From contig NZ_CP026116.1 of assembly GCF_004101845.1 (NCBI RefSeq), forward strand, positions 1,240,001 through 1,304,000: a DNA stretch of 64,000 nucleotides. The letters run 5' to 3'. Below the pieces are notes generated by a model. It was not told where the DNA came from, ran no database searches, and was given only the letters and a program-made list of their open reading frames with translations. The DNA comes from Latilactobacillus curvatus JCM 1096 = DSM 20019. Lineage in GTDB: Bacteria > Bacillota > Bacilli > Lactobacillales > Lactobacillaceae. Every line of letters begins with the position of its first letter. Within the stretch, counting starts at the first letter, position 1. A program made the position numbers and the translations under genes. Of the stretch, positions 1 to 9,984 are shown piece by piece.

Positions 1-139
1 ATTAAACTTTGGATTTCTGGAGAAAATTCAGTAGTTGTCATTTTTGGTCTCCTTTGAGTAAACAGCTTTGCTTTTCATGATAAGCCAAATCCAGTTAAAT
101 TACCAACGGTTTAGAATGTATGAAAGCGGTTAAAACTGT

Positions 140-145
140 TATAAT
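140..145 (+). promoter_or_regulatory. Putative -10 box of the first gene
   Basis: A perfect TATAAT lies 34 bases before the chosen ATG at 179. The hexamer 17 bases upstream (TGTATG) is a poor -35, so only the -10 is well supported. Confidence 0.45.
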
Positions 146-178
146 AAAGGTAATCTTAATTTAAAGGACGTGTTGACT

Positions 179-718
179 ATGACAGAACCAAATTCGCGAA
201 AAGTAATTTTATACCTTGCTCAGAGTCTAGATGGCTTCATCGCTGAAAAAGATGGTAGTACTGCTTGGTTAGCTGCACTCGATTCATCCGAATCAGACGC
301 TGCAATTCAAGCTTTCCAACGCACCGTCGATACCGTTGTGATGGGGCGTAAGACATATGAACAAAGTCTTAAATTAGCCGGCACCTATCCTTACCAAGAT
401 AAAAACGGCTATGTCTTCTCGAAAACGTTACATGATACAGAAGATCGAACACATGTCGTTGCTGGGAATATTCCTGAGTTCATGCGTCAATTAAAAAAAG
501 AAGATGGCGGCAATATCTGGCTTGTGGGTGGTGCAGAAATCTTTACCGAATTGCTTAAAGCCCAGTTAGTCGATGAACTCATCATCACCATTGCGCCAGT
601 TCTCCTGGGTGACGGCATTTCACTGGTCAGCACGCACTTAACCGATATGCCATTGGAACTTATCAATAGCCGTCAAATCGGTCATTTTGTTGAATTGACA
701 TACAAGATTAATTATTAA
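179..718 (+). CDS. Dihydrofolate reductase family protein (RibD C-terminal-like)
   Basis: The 179-residue protein has the fold signature of the DHFR/RibD-C superfamily: an N-terminal strand followed by SLDGFIA, VMGRKTYE near residue 58 and the nucleotide-binding stretch IWLVGGAEIF near 120. Families of this kind (YwjB/YyaP type) are NADPH-dependent reductases of unproven substrate. It is probably not the housekeeping FolA, which has a different N-terminus. ATG at 179 is preferred because AAAGGA (163-168) sits 10 bases upstream; an in-frame GTG at 170 overlaps the spacer. The gene is monocistronic, with a TATAAT upstream and a hairpin terminator after the stop. Confidence 0.8.
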   Translation: MTEPNSRKVILYLAQSLDGFIAEKDGSTAWLAALDSSESDAAIQAFQRTVDTVVMGRKTYEQSLKLAGTYPYQDKNGYVFSKTLHDTEDRTHVVAGNIPEFMRQLKKEDGGNIWLVGGAEIFTELLKAQLVDELIITIAPVLLGDGISLVSTHLTDMPLELINSRQIGHFVELTYKINY

Positions 719-728
719 AAATCAAACG

Positions 729-766
729 AAAAGGCAGCCACAATATTTTGTCGCTGCCTTTTCAGA
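729..766 (+). terminator. Rho-independent terminator
   Basis: AAAAGGCAGC (729-738) pairs with GCTGCCTTTT (753-762) across a 14-base loop, directly after the DHFR-like gene. Confidence 0.8.
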
Positions 767-788
767 TTAAAGTACGGGGGAATGACCA

Positions 789-953
789 ATGAAAGCCAAC
801 CTTAAAATCCCACTTATTTTATTCATCGCTTTATGTATCAGCGGCCTCTGCCAGCTGTTGCACCAAGATTTCTTCGCTGTGCTTGTGATGCTCATCGCAA
901 CAATCAGTTGTCTGATAATTGCCTTTAAAAACCGGCAAGCTAGCGGACGTTAA
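789..953 (+). CDS. Small membrane protein, 54 residues
   Basis: An ATG at 789 follows GGGGGA (776-781) with 7-base spacing and opens a 54-codon frame ending TAA at 951-953. The translation has two hydrophobic stretches (about residues 6-22 and 28-47) separated by a short polar turn, then a basic tail (FKNRQASGR). This is typical of a two-helix membrane microprotein. Its 3' end overlaps the end of the convergent pentapeptide gene by 14 bases. I do not recognise a family. The strong ribosome binding site and membrane profile argue for a real gene. Confidence 0.55.
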   Translation: MKANLKIPLILFIALCISGLCQLLHQDFFAVLVMLIATISCLIIAFKNRQASGR

Positions 954-1575
954 TTCGCAACGCGCTCATAATCACGAGCGTCTGTTCTGTGCTGATGGTC
1001 GCCCCACGTAATAATTCGAGCGTGAAAGTCGCTTTTTCGAATTGATTCTGACTGATATCGAGATTCTTCAAATTCGTGCCAGTCATATCCATGCCGTTCA
1101 AACGATTCCCGACCATTGTTAGCCACTGCCAATCAACTTGCCCGAGTGAGACTTCTTGCATACTGCAATCTTTAAAGTCGACATGCCGCATCCGCGCAAA
1201 GTTAAAGCCGGTGTAATCCGCTTGGCAAGTGTCGAACGTGACATCATTCAGACCAGCCTCTGCAAAATCGGAACCAATCAACTGGCAACCATTAAACGCG
1301 ACTCGTTGGAAGGGATCATTCGTCAACGAACAGTTTAACAACGCGCAGTGTTCGAATTGCACATCTTGAAAATCACAGTTATTAAAGTCGACTTGTTCAA
1401 ACTGACAATTTTTAAATAAACAGCCTTTAAAGAATAACATCTCAACTTCGGTTTGCTTCAACGTTAGTTCTTCGAAAAACAAACCTTCATAAGTCTCATC
1501 TGGTTCAAACGCAGTAAGCTGTACCGTCTCAAGTTGTGGATTTAGCCGCGGTGCCTGTGCTTTCTTATCTGTCAT
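940..1575 (-). CDS. Pentapeptide repeat protein, Qnr-like
   Basis: The 211-residue protein is built of tandem A(D/N)LXX-type pentapeptides, e.g. VDFNNCDFQDVQFEHCALLNCSL near residue 63 and NFARMRHVDF near 124. These fold as a right-handed quadrilateral beta-helix. The length and the gap between two repeat blocks resemble chromosomal Qnr-like proteins of enterococci, which mimic DNA and protect gyrase from quinolones; that role is an inference here. AGGAGACAG precedes the ATG at 1575. The gene converges on, and overlaps, the small membrane ORF at 789-953. Confidence 0.8.
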   Translation of the reverse strand: MTDKKAQAPRLNPQLETVQLTAFEPDETYEGLFFEELTLKQTEVEMLFFKGCLFKNCQFEQVDFNNCDFQDVQFEHCALLNCSLTNDPFQRVAFNGCQLIGSDFAEAGLNDVTFDTCQADYTGFNFARMRHVDFKDCSMQEVSLGQVDWQWLTMVGNRLNGMDMTGTNLKNLDISQNQFEKATFTLELLRGATISTEQTLVIMSALRINVR

Positions 1576-1713
1576 CTAACTGTCTCCTGTCTATTGTGAT
1601 TAGTATACCGAAAATTGTCGCCAGTGACGACCTGAAATTCAGGAAAGCCTTTTCTTTTCATTAATGGTACTTTGTGGTAGGTTAAAAGCATCAAATAAAA
1701 GGAGTGATTGATA

Positions 1714-2631
1714 GTGCAAAAAATCAATGTTGGTGGCAGCGGCTTAATGGCTTCGCCAATTGTCTGGGGTGTCATGCGCATCCCACAACTGAGCGACCAA
1801 GAAGCCCTGACAATGCTCGAAACCGCCTATGAACATGGGATTAATTACTTTGATAACGCTGATATTTACGGCGATGGTGCTTCCGAAATTAAATTCGGGA
1901 ACGCCCTTAAGGCCAGTCATATTGACCGTGATCAAGTGCTCGTTCAAACCAAAGTCGGCATTGGCAAAAAAATGTACGACTTTTCAAAGGAACACATCAT
2001 CGAAGGTGTTGAAGCCAGCCTCAACCGATTACAACTTGATCATGTTGACACCTTGCTGCTCCACCGACCTGATCCACTCATGGAACCGGATGAAATCGCT
2101 GAAGCCTTCTTAAAATTGCAAAATAGTGGTAAAGTCCGCCAATTCGGGGTCAGCAACTTCAATCCCGGTCAAGTCGACTTACTCCAACAAGCAGTGCCGC
2201 AAGCATTGATTGCTAATCAACTCCAATTCAGTTTGATGCACACTGGTATGATTGATGCCGGCGTGCATACCAATATGCAAGACGCGCGCAGCATTCATCA
2301 CGATGGTGGTTTATTAGAATACTCACGCCTCACGAATATGACCATTCAAGCATGGAGTCCTTATCAATACGGCATGTTTGAAGGGGTCTTCATCGATAAT
2401 CCGAAATTTCCAGAATTAAACGCAGCACTCCAATCAGTTGCCAAGGCACATGACACCAACGTCAACGCAATTGCTAGCGCATGGCTCCTCAGAATTCCAG
2501 CCAGCATGCAAGTCGTTGTCGGCACAATGAACCCCGGCCGCCTAGCACAAATCTGCGAAGCAGACAAAGTCACCCTCACCAGAAGAGAATGGTACGACCT
2601 ATACTTGGCAGCAGGCAATGACCTGCCATAA
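1714..2631 (+). CDS. Aldo/keto reductase
   Basis: The 305-residue NAD(P)H-dependent reductase is of the YdhF/YcsN type. The catalytic tetrad is visible: Asp and Tyr in DNADIYGDG (about residue 48), Lys in QTKVGIG and His in LLHRPD. The C-terminal SAWLLRIP...VVGTMNP segment binds the cofactor's adenosine. GTG at 1714 is chosen because GGAG (1701-1704) is 9 bases upstream; an in-frame TTG at 1708 would be only 3 bases from it. A hairpin element begins at the stop codon. The physiological substrate is unknown. Confidence 0.88.
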   Translation: MQKINVGGSGLMASPIVWGVMRIPQLSDQEALTMLETAYEHGINYFDNADIYGDGASEIKFGNALKASHIDRDQVLVQTKVGIGKKMYDFSKEHIIEGVEASLNRLQLDHVDTLLLHRPDPLMEPDEIAEAFLKLQNSGKVRQFGVSNFNPGQVDLLQQAVPQALIANQLQFSLMHTGMIDAGVHTNMQDARSIHHDGGLLEYSRLTNMTIQAWSPYQYGMFEGVFIDNPKFPELNAALQSVAKAHDTNVNAIASAWLLRIPASMQVVVGTMNPGRLAQICEADKVTLTRREWYDLYLAAGNDLP

Positions 2632-2750
2632 AGTGCTGAGATAGCCGTTTATCACTTGAAGATTAGCCTATCACCAGGAATTATGGTGGTTTCCGGCCAT
2701 GATTTTTGTTGTGTAGTGAACCGGAAGGTTATGGCTATCGAAGCATGTTT
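2631..2750 (+). repeat. Diverged intergenic hairpin element (copy 1)
   Basis: It starts at the aldo/keto reductase stop codon (TAAAGTGC). Left arm GATAGCC followed by GTTTAT is matched by ATGGCTATC on the right, and the end resembles the GAAGCATGTTT variant of the family's AAGCACGTTT. The centre is strongly diverged from the other copies. A further left-arm fragment, AGTACGTTTAAAACGGTTAG, follows at 2752-2771 without a right arm. Confidence 0.5.
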
Positions 2751-2803
2751 AAAGTACGTTTAAAACGGTTAGTTTCTAAGTAAGTAGTAATTGTGCATTA
2801 AGC

Positions 2804-2848
2804 AAAAAAAGCGCCGTCTCAATTAATCTTGAGACGGCGCTTTTTTTG
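2804..2848. terminator. Bidirectional terminator
   Basis: Perfect stem GCGCCGTCTC / GAGACGGCGC flanked by A7 and T7, between the convergent aldo/keto reductase and nuclease genes, so it can serve both. Confidence 0.9.
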
Positions 2849-2855
2849 GTTCTAC

Positions 2856-3662
2856 TTAATTCTGATAAGGATTGCCTGCATACTGATCCACCACCGCCAT
2901 CGATCCATCGTAATGGCCGCGACCGGTTGCATAGTCAAATTGCATCTTAGGTTGTACATTCCAAACATACGCATTAAAGTTCAACTTCTTATCTGTTGAG
3001 ATTGCTTGAACCCAGTAACCGCGGGGCATCAATTCATCTCCACGGAACACAGTTGTCACTTGGTAAATCACCTTTTTATTTTGCGTTAGTGCTTGGCGAA
3101 CCTGGTCTTCAAAAATCTGCATGGTACGTTGATTGCTGAAGACCGTTTGTGTCGCTAAGTTCTTCGGATTATTGCTACTGCCGAGTTCCCCTTTTTGGAA
3201 AACACCATCTCGGTTGAAATTAAACGAAATCGCGTATGCAATCAAATGGCCGCGACTTTCAGGAAAGACCCGTTGGCCATCAATCATCACGGGTTGATTA
3301 TGCCAGCCGGTTGGTTGCCACGTTTGACGATGGCGTGTGTTTGAACGGCCTAACGTCTCTTTCGATAAGAAAGCCGTATTAGTCGTTGTCCGATTTAAAC
3401 CATCCAACGCACCATACTTGATCCGTTCGGTTTGCCATTGACGGACATCCAACGTTGATTTATTATGGTTCACTTCTAAATAGGCATTGTCGCCTGACTT
3501 AAAGGTCTTCTCAGTCAAGATTGCCGTTGTTTTTTTAACTTGTTTTTTATTTGCAATTGTTGGTGCATTCTCGTGCGTTGGTTGACTAGATTGTGTCGCC
3601 TGACAGCCACCCAACGCCAACATGGTCAACGATAAGCCGACCAATAAATACTTTTTAAACAT
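2856..3662 (-). CDS. Secreted DNA/RNA non-specific endonuclease lipoprotein (EndA-like)
   Basis: The 268-residue protein has a lipoprotein signal (LSLTMLALGGC), so it is probably anchored outside the membrane. The nuclease core contains SRGHLIAYAI followed by NFNRDG and the metal-binding Asn region NNPKNLATQT. This matches the beta-beta-alpha-metal DNA-entry nuclease family. The family motif is DRGH; here the first residue is Ser, while the general-base His is kept. ATG at 3662 is chosen because GGGAGGAACAGG precedes it and the signal peptide starts there. Its first 8 bases overlap the end of the MATE gene, implying translational coupling. Confidence 0.82.
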   Translation of the reverse strand: MFKKYLLVGLSLTMLALGGCQATQSSQPTHENAPTIANKKQVKKTTAILTEKTFKSGDNAYLEVNHNKSTLDVRQWQTERIKYGALDGLNRTTTNTAFLSKETLGRSNTRHRQTWQPTGWHNQPVMIDGQRVFPESRGHLIAYAISFNFNRDGVFQKGELGSSNNPKNLATQTVFSNQRTMQIFEDQVRQALTQNKKVIYQVTTVFRGDELMPRGYWVQAISTDKKLNFNAYVWNVQPKMQFDYATGRGHYDGSMAVVDQYAGNPYQN

Positions 3663-5016
3663 CCTGTTCCTCCCTATTCTTACCTGCTTCACGACGCTTC
3701 AGTTGGTGCATTGTCTTGAAATAGGAACTCAATAGCACCAAACATGAACCAATCCAAGCGAGTGGGTTGGCTAAACTTGCGCCCATGAAGCCGAATTGCT
3801 GCACGAGGAAGATCCCGGCAAAAATCCGCATGAACAACTCCGCAATCCCCGCTAAGGTTGGAATAAAGCTCTGCCCCAAACCTTGCAAGGTATAGCGAAT
3901 GGCAAATAAGATTGCCAAAATAAAGTAACAACTACTGTTAAAGCGGAAGTAGATTTGTGCTAAATCCGTCACGTGCGGTTGATTGTTCCCGATAAACAGG
4001 TTAACCAGTGGTCGTCCAAAGGCAATGATCAACGCGCCCATCACTAAACTAAAGATGATTGACACCATTAGTGTCTGGCGGACCCCTTTACTGATTCGTC
4101 CAAATTCACGTGCACCGTAATTTTGTGCGGAATATGTCGCCAAGGTAATCCCAAATGAATTCCCAACTTGAGTTGCTAATTGATCAATCTTCCCAGCCGC
4201 TGTGTAAGCAGCAACCGCGCTAGCACCCAATGTATTCAACATGATTTGGATCACGATTGAGCCAATTGCAATAATTGACGATTGAAAGCCCATCGGTAAT
4301 CCAACCTTGAGATGATCCATGACATCTTTGCGCGTCACGCGAAAATCCTTCGGCCGTAAAACGAGGACCGGAATGCGGCGATAAATATATAGTAAGCATA
4401 ACACAGCCGCAATTATTTGTGCAGAGACCGTCGCAAACCCGGCCCCTTCAACGCCCATATGAAAGCCTAAAATAAAAATAAAATCTAACACAATATTCAC
4501 AATGACCCCAATTACTAAGAAAAAGAGGGGGGTTCGACTATCCCCAAGTGCGCGAATGATATTCGAAAGTAAGTTAAACGCCATCGAGGCAAAAATCCCA
4601 CCAAAGATAATCATAATAAACCGTTGAGCATCAACAATGATGCTGGCCGGCGTCTTCATCATGACCAAAATATGTCGAGCAAATAATAGACTAATAACTG
4701 TCAAAATGATGGTTATCACCAAACTAATCAGAATGCTCGTCGCAAAGCTGCGCTTAACGCCGCGATAGTCTTGAGCACCATAGCGTTGGGCTGTCAAGAT
4801 GGACAACCCAGCCGTGGTCCCTGTACAAAAACCGATAATCAGCATGTTCAATCCACCCGTTGAGCCAACTGCTGCTAACGCATTAACACCAATTGTCCGC
4901 CCAACGATTAAGGTATCGATGACACTATAGAGTTGCTGAAAAATATTCCCAATCAATAATGGGCCGGTAAATAAGATAATTAATTTCAACGGATTACCTT
5001 TAGTTAAATCATGCAT
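3655..5016 (-). CDS. MATE family efflux transporter
   Basis: The protein of about 453 residues has 12 predicted membrane segments in two homologous halves. It opens with HDLTKGNPLKLIILFTGPLLIGNIFQQLYSVIDTLIVGR, characteristic of Na+ or H+/drug antiporters of the MATE superfamily (DinF/NorM branch). ATG at 5016 has AAAGGAG seven bases upstream; a more upstream ATG at 5037 lacks a site. The downstream nuclease lipoprotein overlaps by 8 bases, so the two form an operon. The transported compound is unknown. Confidence 0.88.
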   Translation of the reverse strand: MHDLTKGNPLKLIILFTGPLLIGNIFQQLYSVIDTLIVGRTIGVNALAAVGSTGGLNMLIIGFCTGTTAGLSILTAQRYGAQDYRGVKRSFATSILISLVITIILTVISLLFARHILVMMKTPASIIVDAQRFIMIIFGGIFASMAFNLLSNIIRALGDSRTPLFFLVIGVIVNIVLDFIFILGFHMGVEGAGFATVSAQIIAAVLCLLYIYRRIPVLVLRPKDFRVTRKDVMDHLKVGLPMGFQSSIIAIGSIVIQIMLNTLGASAVAAYTAAGKIDQLATQVGNSFGITLATYSAQNYGAREFGRISKGVRQTLMVSIIFSLVMGALIIAFGRPLVNLFIGNNQPHVTDLAQIYFRFNSSCYFILAILFAIRYTLQGLGQSFIPTLAGIAELFMRIFAGIFLVQQFGFMGASLANPLAWIGSCLVLLSSYFKTMHQLKRREAGKNREEQDV

Positions 5017-5162
5017 ATCAATTCTCCTTTGCTCCATGTTGATAACTTCTCAAATTATACACCAAAAACAGCGTTTACATCTGTCTTAAATTGAATTAAG
5101 TCTCTCATATTCAACTTTAAAGTACCATCAAAAAGCATCTATTATTCCACTATATTAGTCTA

Positions 5163-5213
5163 TAAAAAAACAGTTAAACAAGTCATTCAGCGACTTGTTT
5201 AACTGTTTTTTTA
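5163..5213. terminator. Terminator downstream of trpS
   Basis: Long perfect stem CAGTTAAACAAGTC / GACTTGTTTAACTG with A7 and T7 on either side. It lies between trpS and the MATE operon, both on the minus strand, so it mainly ends trpS transcription. Confidence 0.88.
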
Positions 5214-5225
5214 ATTTGAATAGGA

Positions 5226-6263
<1,038 letters not shown>

Positions 6264-6269
6264 TTATCA

Positions 6270-6510
6270 ACTCAAAAAAAGCGCCCTAATTGTGATTAAA
6301 CAATTAGGACGCTTCTACGTGGTACCACCTAAATTGCACGAAAATCATCCGTGCCACTCACGCGATAAGGGTGCTACCCGAATTAGTTACTCACTAATTC
6401 CCGATTGAAGGTCCAATTCACAACCAACTTCTTGACGACTTCTCAGTCCCGCCGCTTCCTGTTCAAGAAAATATCAGTTGCTACTTATCCTTCACTTTGT
6501 CTGTTGAATT
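6270..6510 (-). promoter_or_regulatory. Tryptophan T-box riboswitch
   Basis: On the minus strand the T-box sequence GGTGGTACCACG (around 6317-6328) precedes an intrinsic terminator with stem GCGTCCTAATTG / CAATTAGGGCGC and a T-run (about 6274-6312). Upstream, a specifier-loop-like GAATTGGACC carries TGG, the Trp codon, matching trpS. T-boxes sense uncharged tRNA and allow read-through when it is abundant. Confidence 0.92.
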
Positions 6511-6516
6511 ACTGTC

Positions 6517-6545
6517 ATACTAACGGATTTTAAAATGAATGTCAA
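6517..6545 (-). promoter_or_regulatory. Promoter of the trpS T-box transcript
   Basis: On the minus strand, TTGACA (6545-6540) is separated by 17 bases from TAGTAT (6522-6517), placing the start near 6510 at the head of the T-box leader. Confidence 0.72.
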
Positions 6546-6604
6546 TCGGTCGCTTTTTTACCCCAAGACGCTTATAATATAACAACTAACAATTGGAGGC
6601 TGCT

Positions 6605-8899
6605 ATGTTACACGAAGACACAAAACAACAAGAACAAGCGCGCGTTGACCGCACAGTTATACAGGTCGACCAACGCCTCACAGTGATTAACCAACAATTG
6701 GCCAACGCCTACAATGAAACCAAAGACATCGAACAACGTTACGGCGACAATACGAAAGTCAACATTACCGAAGTCGATGACCGCATGGAAACCAACGCCG
6801 CGGTCCAACAACAAAAGCAATTGGTCGCCGCCGCTGTCGAAAACGAAAAATTACTGACTAGCCAACAAGAACGCCTGACCGATCTCGTCAACTCCCCTTA
6901 CTTCGGTCGGATTGACATCACCGAAGATGGTGAAACGGAATCACTCTACATCGGGACCGCCACTTTTATCGACGACCAAGACAATTTCTTAATCTACGAC
7001 TGGCGCGCCCCTGTTTCGAGTATCTACTATAATGGGACACTCGGTCCAGTGACTTATGAGACGCCAAATGGCCCTGTCAAAGTTGACCTCAAACTCAAAC
7101 GCCAATTCAAGATTCAAAACGGTCAAATCGAACACGTCTTTGATACGAACGAAACTGTCGGCGATGAACTCTTACAAGCCGTCCTCGGTGAACAAAGTGA
7201 CGAATATATGCAAAACATCGTTGCCACGATTCAAAAAGAACAAAATGATATCATTCGCGATACAACCGCTGACTTACTGATTGTCCAAGGGGTCGCCGGT
7301 AGTGGTAAAACCTCAGCTGTCTTGCAACGCATCGCCTTTTTACTCTATCACAGCCGCAGTCAGCTCGAAGCCGACCAAATGGTGCTCTTCTCACCCAACC
7401 GTTTATTCAGCCATTATATTTCAGAAGTCCTGCCTAGTTTAGGCGAGAAAAACATGCGCCAAGTGACGATGGCCGAGTTCTTAAGTCATCGCTTCTCAGG
7501 CTTACAGGTTGAGAACCTCTTCGACCGCTTCGAAAAAGATCAAGCCAGTTTTCCTGAAATGACACAAGCCATGCGCCGGTATAAAGAAAGCGCAGCGTTC
7601 ATGCACGTAATTGAAGCTTACGTTAAACAAGCCTCAACCCAACCGTTGGCATTCAACGATCTATACTTCGAAGACCGCCCATTTTTTACTAAAGACCAGA
7701 TGAATCAGATTTATCTCGCGCTCCCCGCAAATATGTTACCCGGCGACAAATTCCTCGCCACTAAAAACACGCTCATCAAACGGCTTAAACGCCAAATCAA
7801 CCTCGAAGTTCATCTCGACTGGGTCGCTGAAAAAATCGATACCTTAACCGATGATGCTTACCGGACGATTGTCGGTGACCGCGAATTCGATTCTGGCGAT
7901 GATGAACAAGCTTTCATCGCTCGTGAAATCGTTCAAAGTTATTTCGCCCCACTCTATGAATCAATCTACAATGATTATTTCCTAGATGAATCCACAGAAT
8001 ATCAACACTTCTTAAGTGGTGCTTGCCCTGCCGACATCCCTACGAAGGTTTGGGACGCCATGATTCGCCAAGTCGCGGATAACAATGAACGCCACATCGT
8101 CGGGCTCAGTGACGCCGCCCCAATTCTATACCTGCGCGACTTATTAACTGACAGCGGCCAAAATCACGGCATTCAGTACCTCTTCATCGATGAAATGCAG
8201 GATTACAGCATCGCTCAGTTCGTCTACATCCACCACGCCTTTCCCAACGCGAAATTAACCGTTCTCGGCGATTACGCACAGGATGTCTTCACGGCGACCT
8301 ACCAAACCGGCCACTTCATCGATCAACTGACCGCTGCTTTTCCCCGCTTAAAAATCAACCAAATTAGCTTAACCAAGAGTTACCGCGCGACCGCCCCAAT
8401 CACCAACTTCGCCAAGGCACTCTTGCCAAAAGAAACAGCCCTCCAAGCCTTCAGCCGTGACGGGCGCCTACCGCGCGTCATTGAGACGCCAAACGACCAA
8501 GCGCTCGCTACACTGACCCAAGAAATCCGCCATCTCCAGGCAGAACACGCGACCGTTGCGATCCTCACCAAGAACCAACAAGTTGCCCACCAACTCTACG
8601 CTAGTTTAACACCTGATGAACACGTCACACTCATCGGTGAAACAACCCGTAGTTTACCCAAAGGCATCCTAATCCTTCCATTATACTTAGCCAAAGGGCT
8701 CGAGTTCGACGCTGTGATTGGCTACGACATCTCTAAGAAGACCTTCGGCGCACAATCAGACGTAGATCTCCTCTACACACTCGTCACACGTGCTATGCAC
8801 GATTTAACACTGATTGGCGTGGATCAGCTCAGTCCGTTGATAGTGGCACTGCCGACGGACATCTATACTACCTTACAATCAACTAAGCAATCCATTTAA
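6605..8899 (+). CDS. helD: RNA polymerase-recycling helicase-like ATPase HelD
   Basis: The 764-residue protein is of the UvrD/Rep superfamily 1 type. A charged coiled-coil N-terminus (residues 1-70, many Gln/Glu/Lys) precedes the Walker A VAGSGKTSA (about residue 230) and the DEMQD-type Walker B FIDEMQDYS (about 527). Late motifs include TKSYRAT and YLAKGLEFDAVI. This layout fits HelD, which binds RNA polymerase and pushes stalled complexes off DNA. ATG at 6605 has GGAGG 5 bases upstream. A TATAAT at 6573-6578 is the likely -10. It is divergent from trpS. Confidence 0.85.
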   Translation: MLHEDTKQQEQARVDRTVIQVDQRLTVINQQLANAYNETKDIEQRYGDNTKVNITEVDDRMETNAAVQQQKQLVAAAVENEKLLTSQQERLTDLVNSPYFGRIDITEDGETESLYIGTATFIDDQDNFLIYDWRAPVSSIYYNGTLGPVTYETPNGPVKVDLKLKRQFKIQNGQIEHVFDTNETVGDELLQAVLGEQSDEYMQNIVATIQKEQNDIIRDTTADLLIVQGVAGSGKTSAVLQRIAFLLYHSRSQLEADQMVLFSPNRLFSHYISEVLPSLGEKNMRQVTMAEFLSHRFSGLQVENLFDRFEKDQASFPEMTQAMRRYKESAAFMHVIEAYVKQASTQPLAFNDLYFEDRPFFTKDQMNQIYLALPANMLPGDKFLATKNTLIKRLKRQINLEVHLDWVAEKIDTLTDDAYRTIVGDREFDSGDDEQAFIAREIVQSYFAPLYESIYNDYFLDESTEYQHFLSGACPADIPTKVWDAMIRQVADNNERHIVGLSDAAPILYLRDLLTDSGQNHGIQYLFIDEMQDYSIAQFVYIHHAFPNAKLTVLGDYAQDVFTATYQTGHFIDQLTAAFPRLKINQISLTKSYRATAPITNFAKALLPKETALQAFSRDGRLPRVIETPNDQALATLTQEIRHLQAEHATVAILTKNQQVAHQLYASLTPDEHVTLIGETTRSLPKGILILPLYLAKGLEFDAVIGYDISKKTFGAQSDVDLLYTLVTRAMHDLTLIGVDQLSPLIVALPTDIYTTLQSTKQSI

Positions 8900-8901
8900 G
8901 C

Positions 8902-8936
8902 AAAAAAGCCTGTCGAAATTATCGACAGGCTTTTTG
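8902..8936. terminator. Bidirectional terminator between helD and tsaD
   Basis: AAAAAAGCCTGTCGA pairs with TCGACAGGCTTTTT across a 5-base loop, between the convergent genes. Confidence 0.9.
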
Positions 8937-8946
8937 AATTCGTATT

Positions 8947-9975
8947 TTATGCACCGTATGGAAAATCCAAACCAGGGACTGCATTTAAACTTAGATCAGC
9001 AAATTGTTGTTTTTGTAATTCGATATGCGCTGCGGCCCCGATCATGGCGCCGTTATCGCCGCATAATCGAAGTGGTGGCATGATGAGGTCTAAATCCATT
9101 CCGGATGCCTTAATGGCTGTCGCCAAACCTTCACGTAAACCTTGATTGGCAGCCACCCCACCGGCCACAACGAGTTGGCGCACGTTTAATTGACGCGCGG
9201 CGTGCATCGTTTTAGTGGTGAGCACTTCGACCACACTCGCTTGGAAACTAGCGGCTAAGTCTTCGTGGTTCAGCGTCTCACCGATTTGATCGGCATGGTG
9301 CACTGTGTTAATGAAGGCACTCTTCAAACCACTAAAGCTGAAGTCAAGATTATCTTCCTTGAGCATCGCACGCGGGAATTTAAATGTATCTTGACCTAAG
9401 TGGGCAAGCCGATCGATTTCTTTACCGGCTGGGTATTGAATCCCGAGGACGCGACCAATTTTATCGTAGGCTTCACCTGCTGCGTCATCCCGTGTATCAC
9501 CGATAATTTCGAATTCGCCGGCGGCTGGCATGTACACCAATTCAGTATGGCCACCTGAAACCAGTAAAGCTAACAATGGGTATTCTAAAGGCTTAACAAA
9601 CCGCGCCGCATAAATATGCCCCGCCATATGATTGACTGGAATCAATGGTAAGTGGTGTGCGTAAGCAATCGCTTTGGCAGCTGTCACGCCAATTAATAAG
9701 GCGCCGACTAATCCAGGGCCATAAGTGACTGCGACCGCCGTTAAATCAGCGTAAGTAACCCCGGCCTCTTCTAAAGCCGCTTGTGTACAAACTGTGATTT
9801 GTTCAACGTGATGGCGACTGGCCACTTCGGGTACCACCCCACCAAAACGTTGATGACTCTTAATTTGGGTAGCAATGATGTTGCTTAAAATAACATGACC
9901 GTCTTCGATGACGGCCACACTCGTTTCATCACAACTGGATTCAAATGCTAAAATTAATTCTCGTTTTTCCGACAT
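8947..9975 (-). CDS. tsaD: tRNA N6-adenosine threonylcarbamoyltransferase TsaD
   Basis: The 342-residue catalytic subunit transfers the threonylcarbamoyl group to A37 of ANN-decoding tRNAs. The ASKHA fold starts with [14 protein letters not shown]. The metal-binding pair is in HMAGHIYAA (about residue 113), with LVSGGHTEL and the C-terminal [17 protein letters not shown] precedes the ATG. It is the last gene of the tsaB-rimI-tsaD operon, 9 bases after rimI. Confidence 0.96.
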   Translation of the reverse strand: MSEKRELILAFESSCDETSVAVIEDGHVILSNIIATQIKSHQRFGGVVPEVASRHHVEQITVCTQAALEEAGVTYADLTAVAVTYGPGLVGALLIGVTAAKAIAYAHHLPLIPVNHMAGHIYAARFVKPLEYPLLALLVSGGHTELVYMPAAGEFEIIGDTRDDAAGEAYDKIGRVLGIQYPAGKEIDRLAHLGQDTFKFPRAMLKEDNLDFSFSGLKSAFINTVHHADQIGETLNHEDLAASFQASVVEVLTTKTMHAARQLNVRQLVVAGGVAANQGLREGLATAIKASGMDLDLIMPPLRLCGDNGAMIGAAAHIELQKQQFADLSLNAVPGLDFPYGA

Positions 9976-9984
9976 GACTGACTC

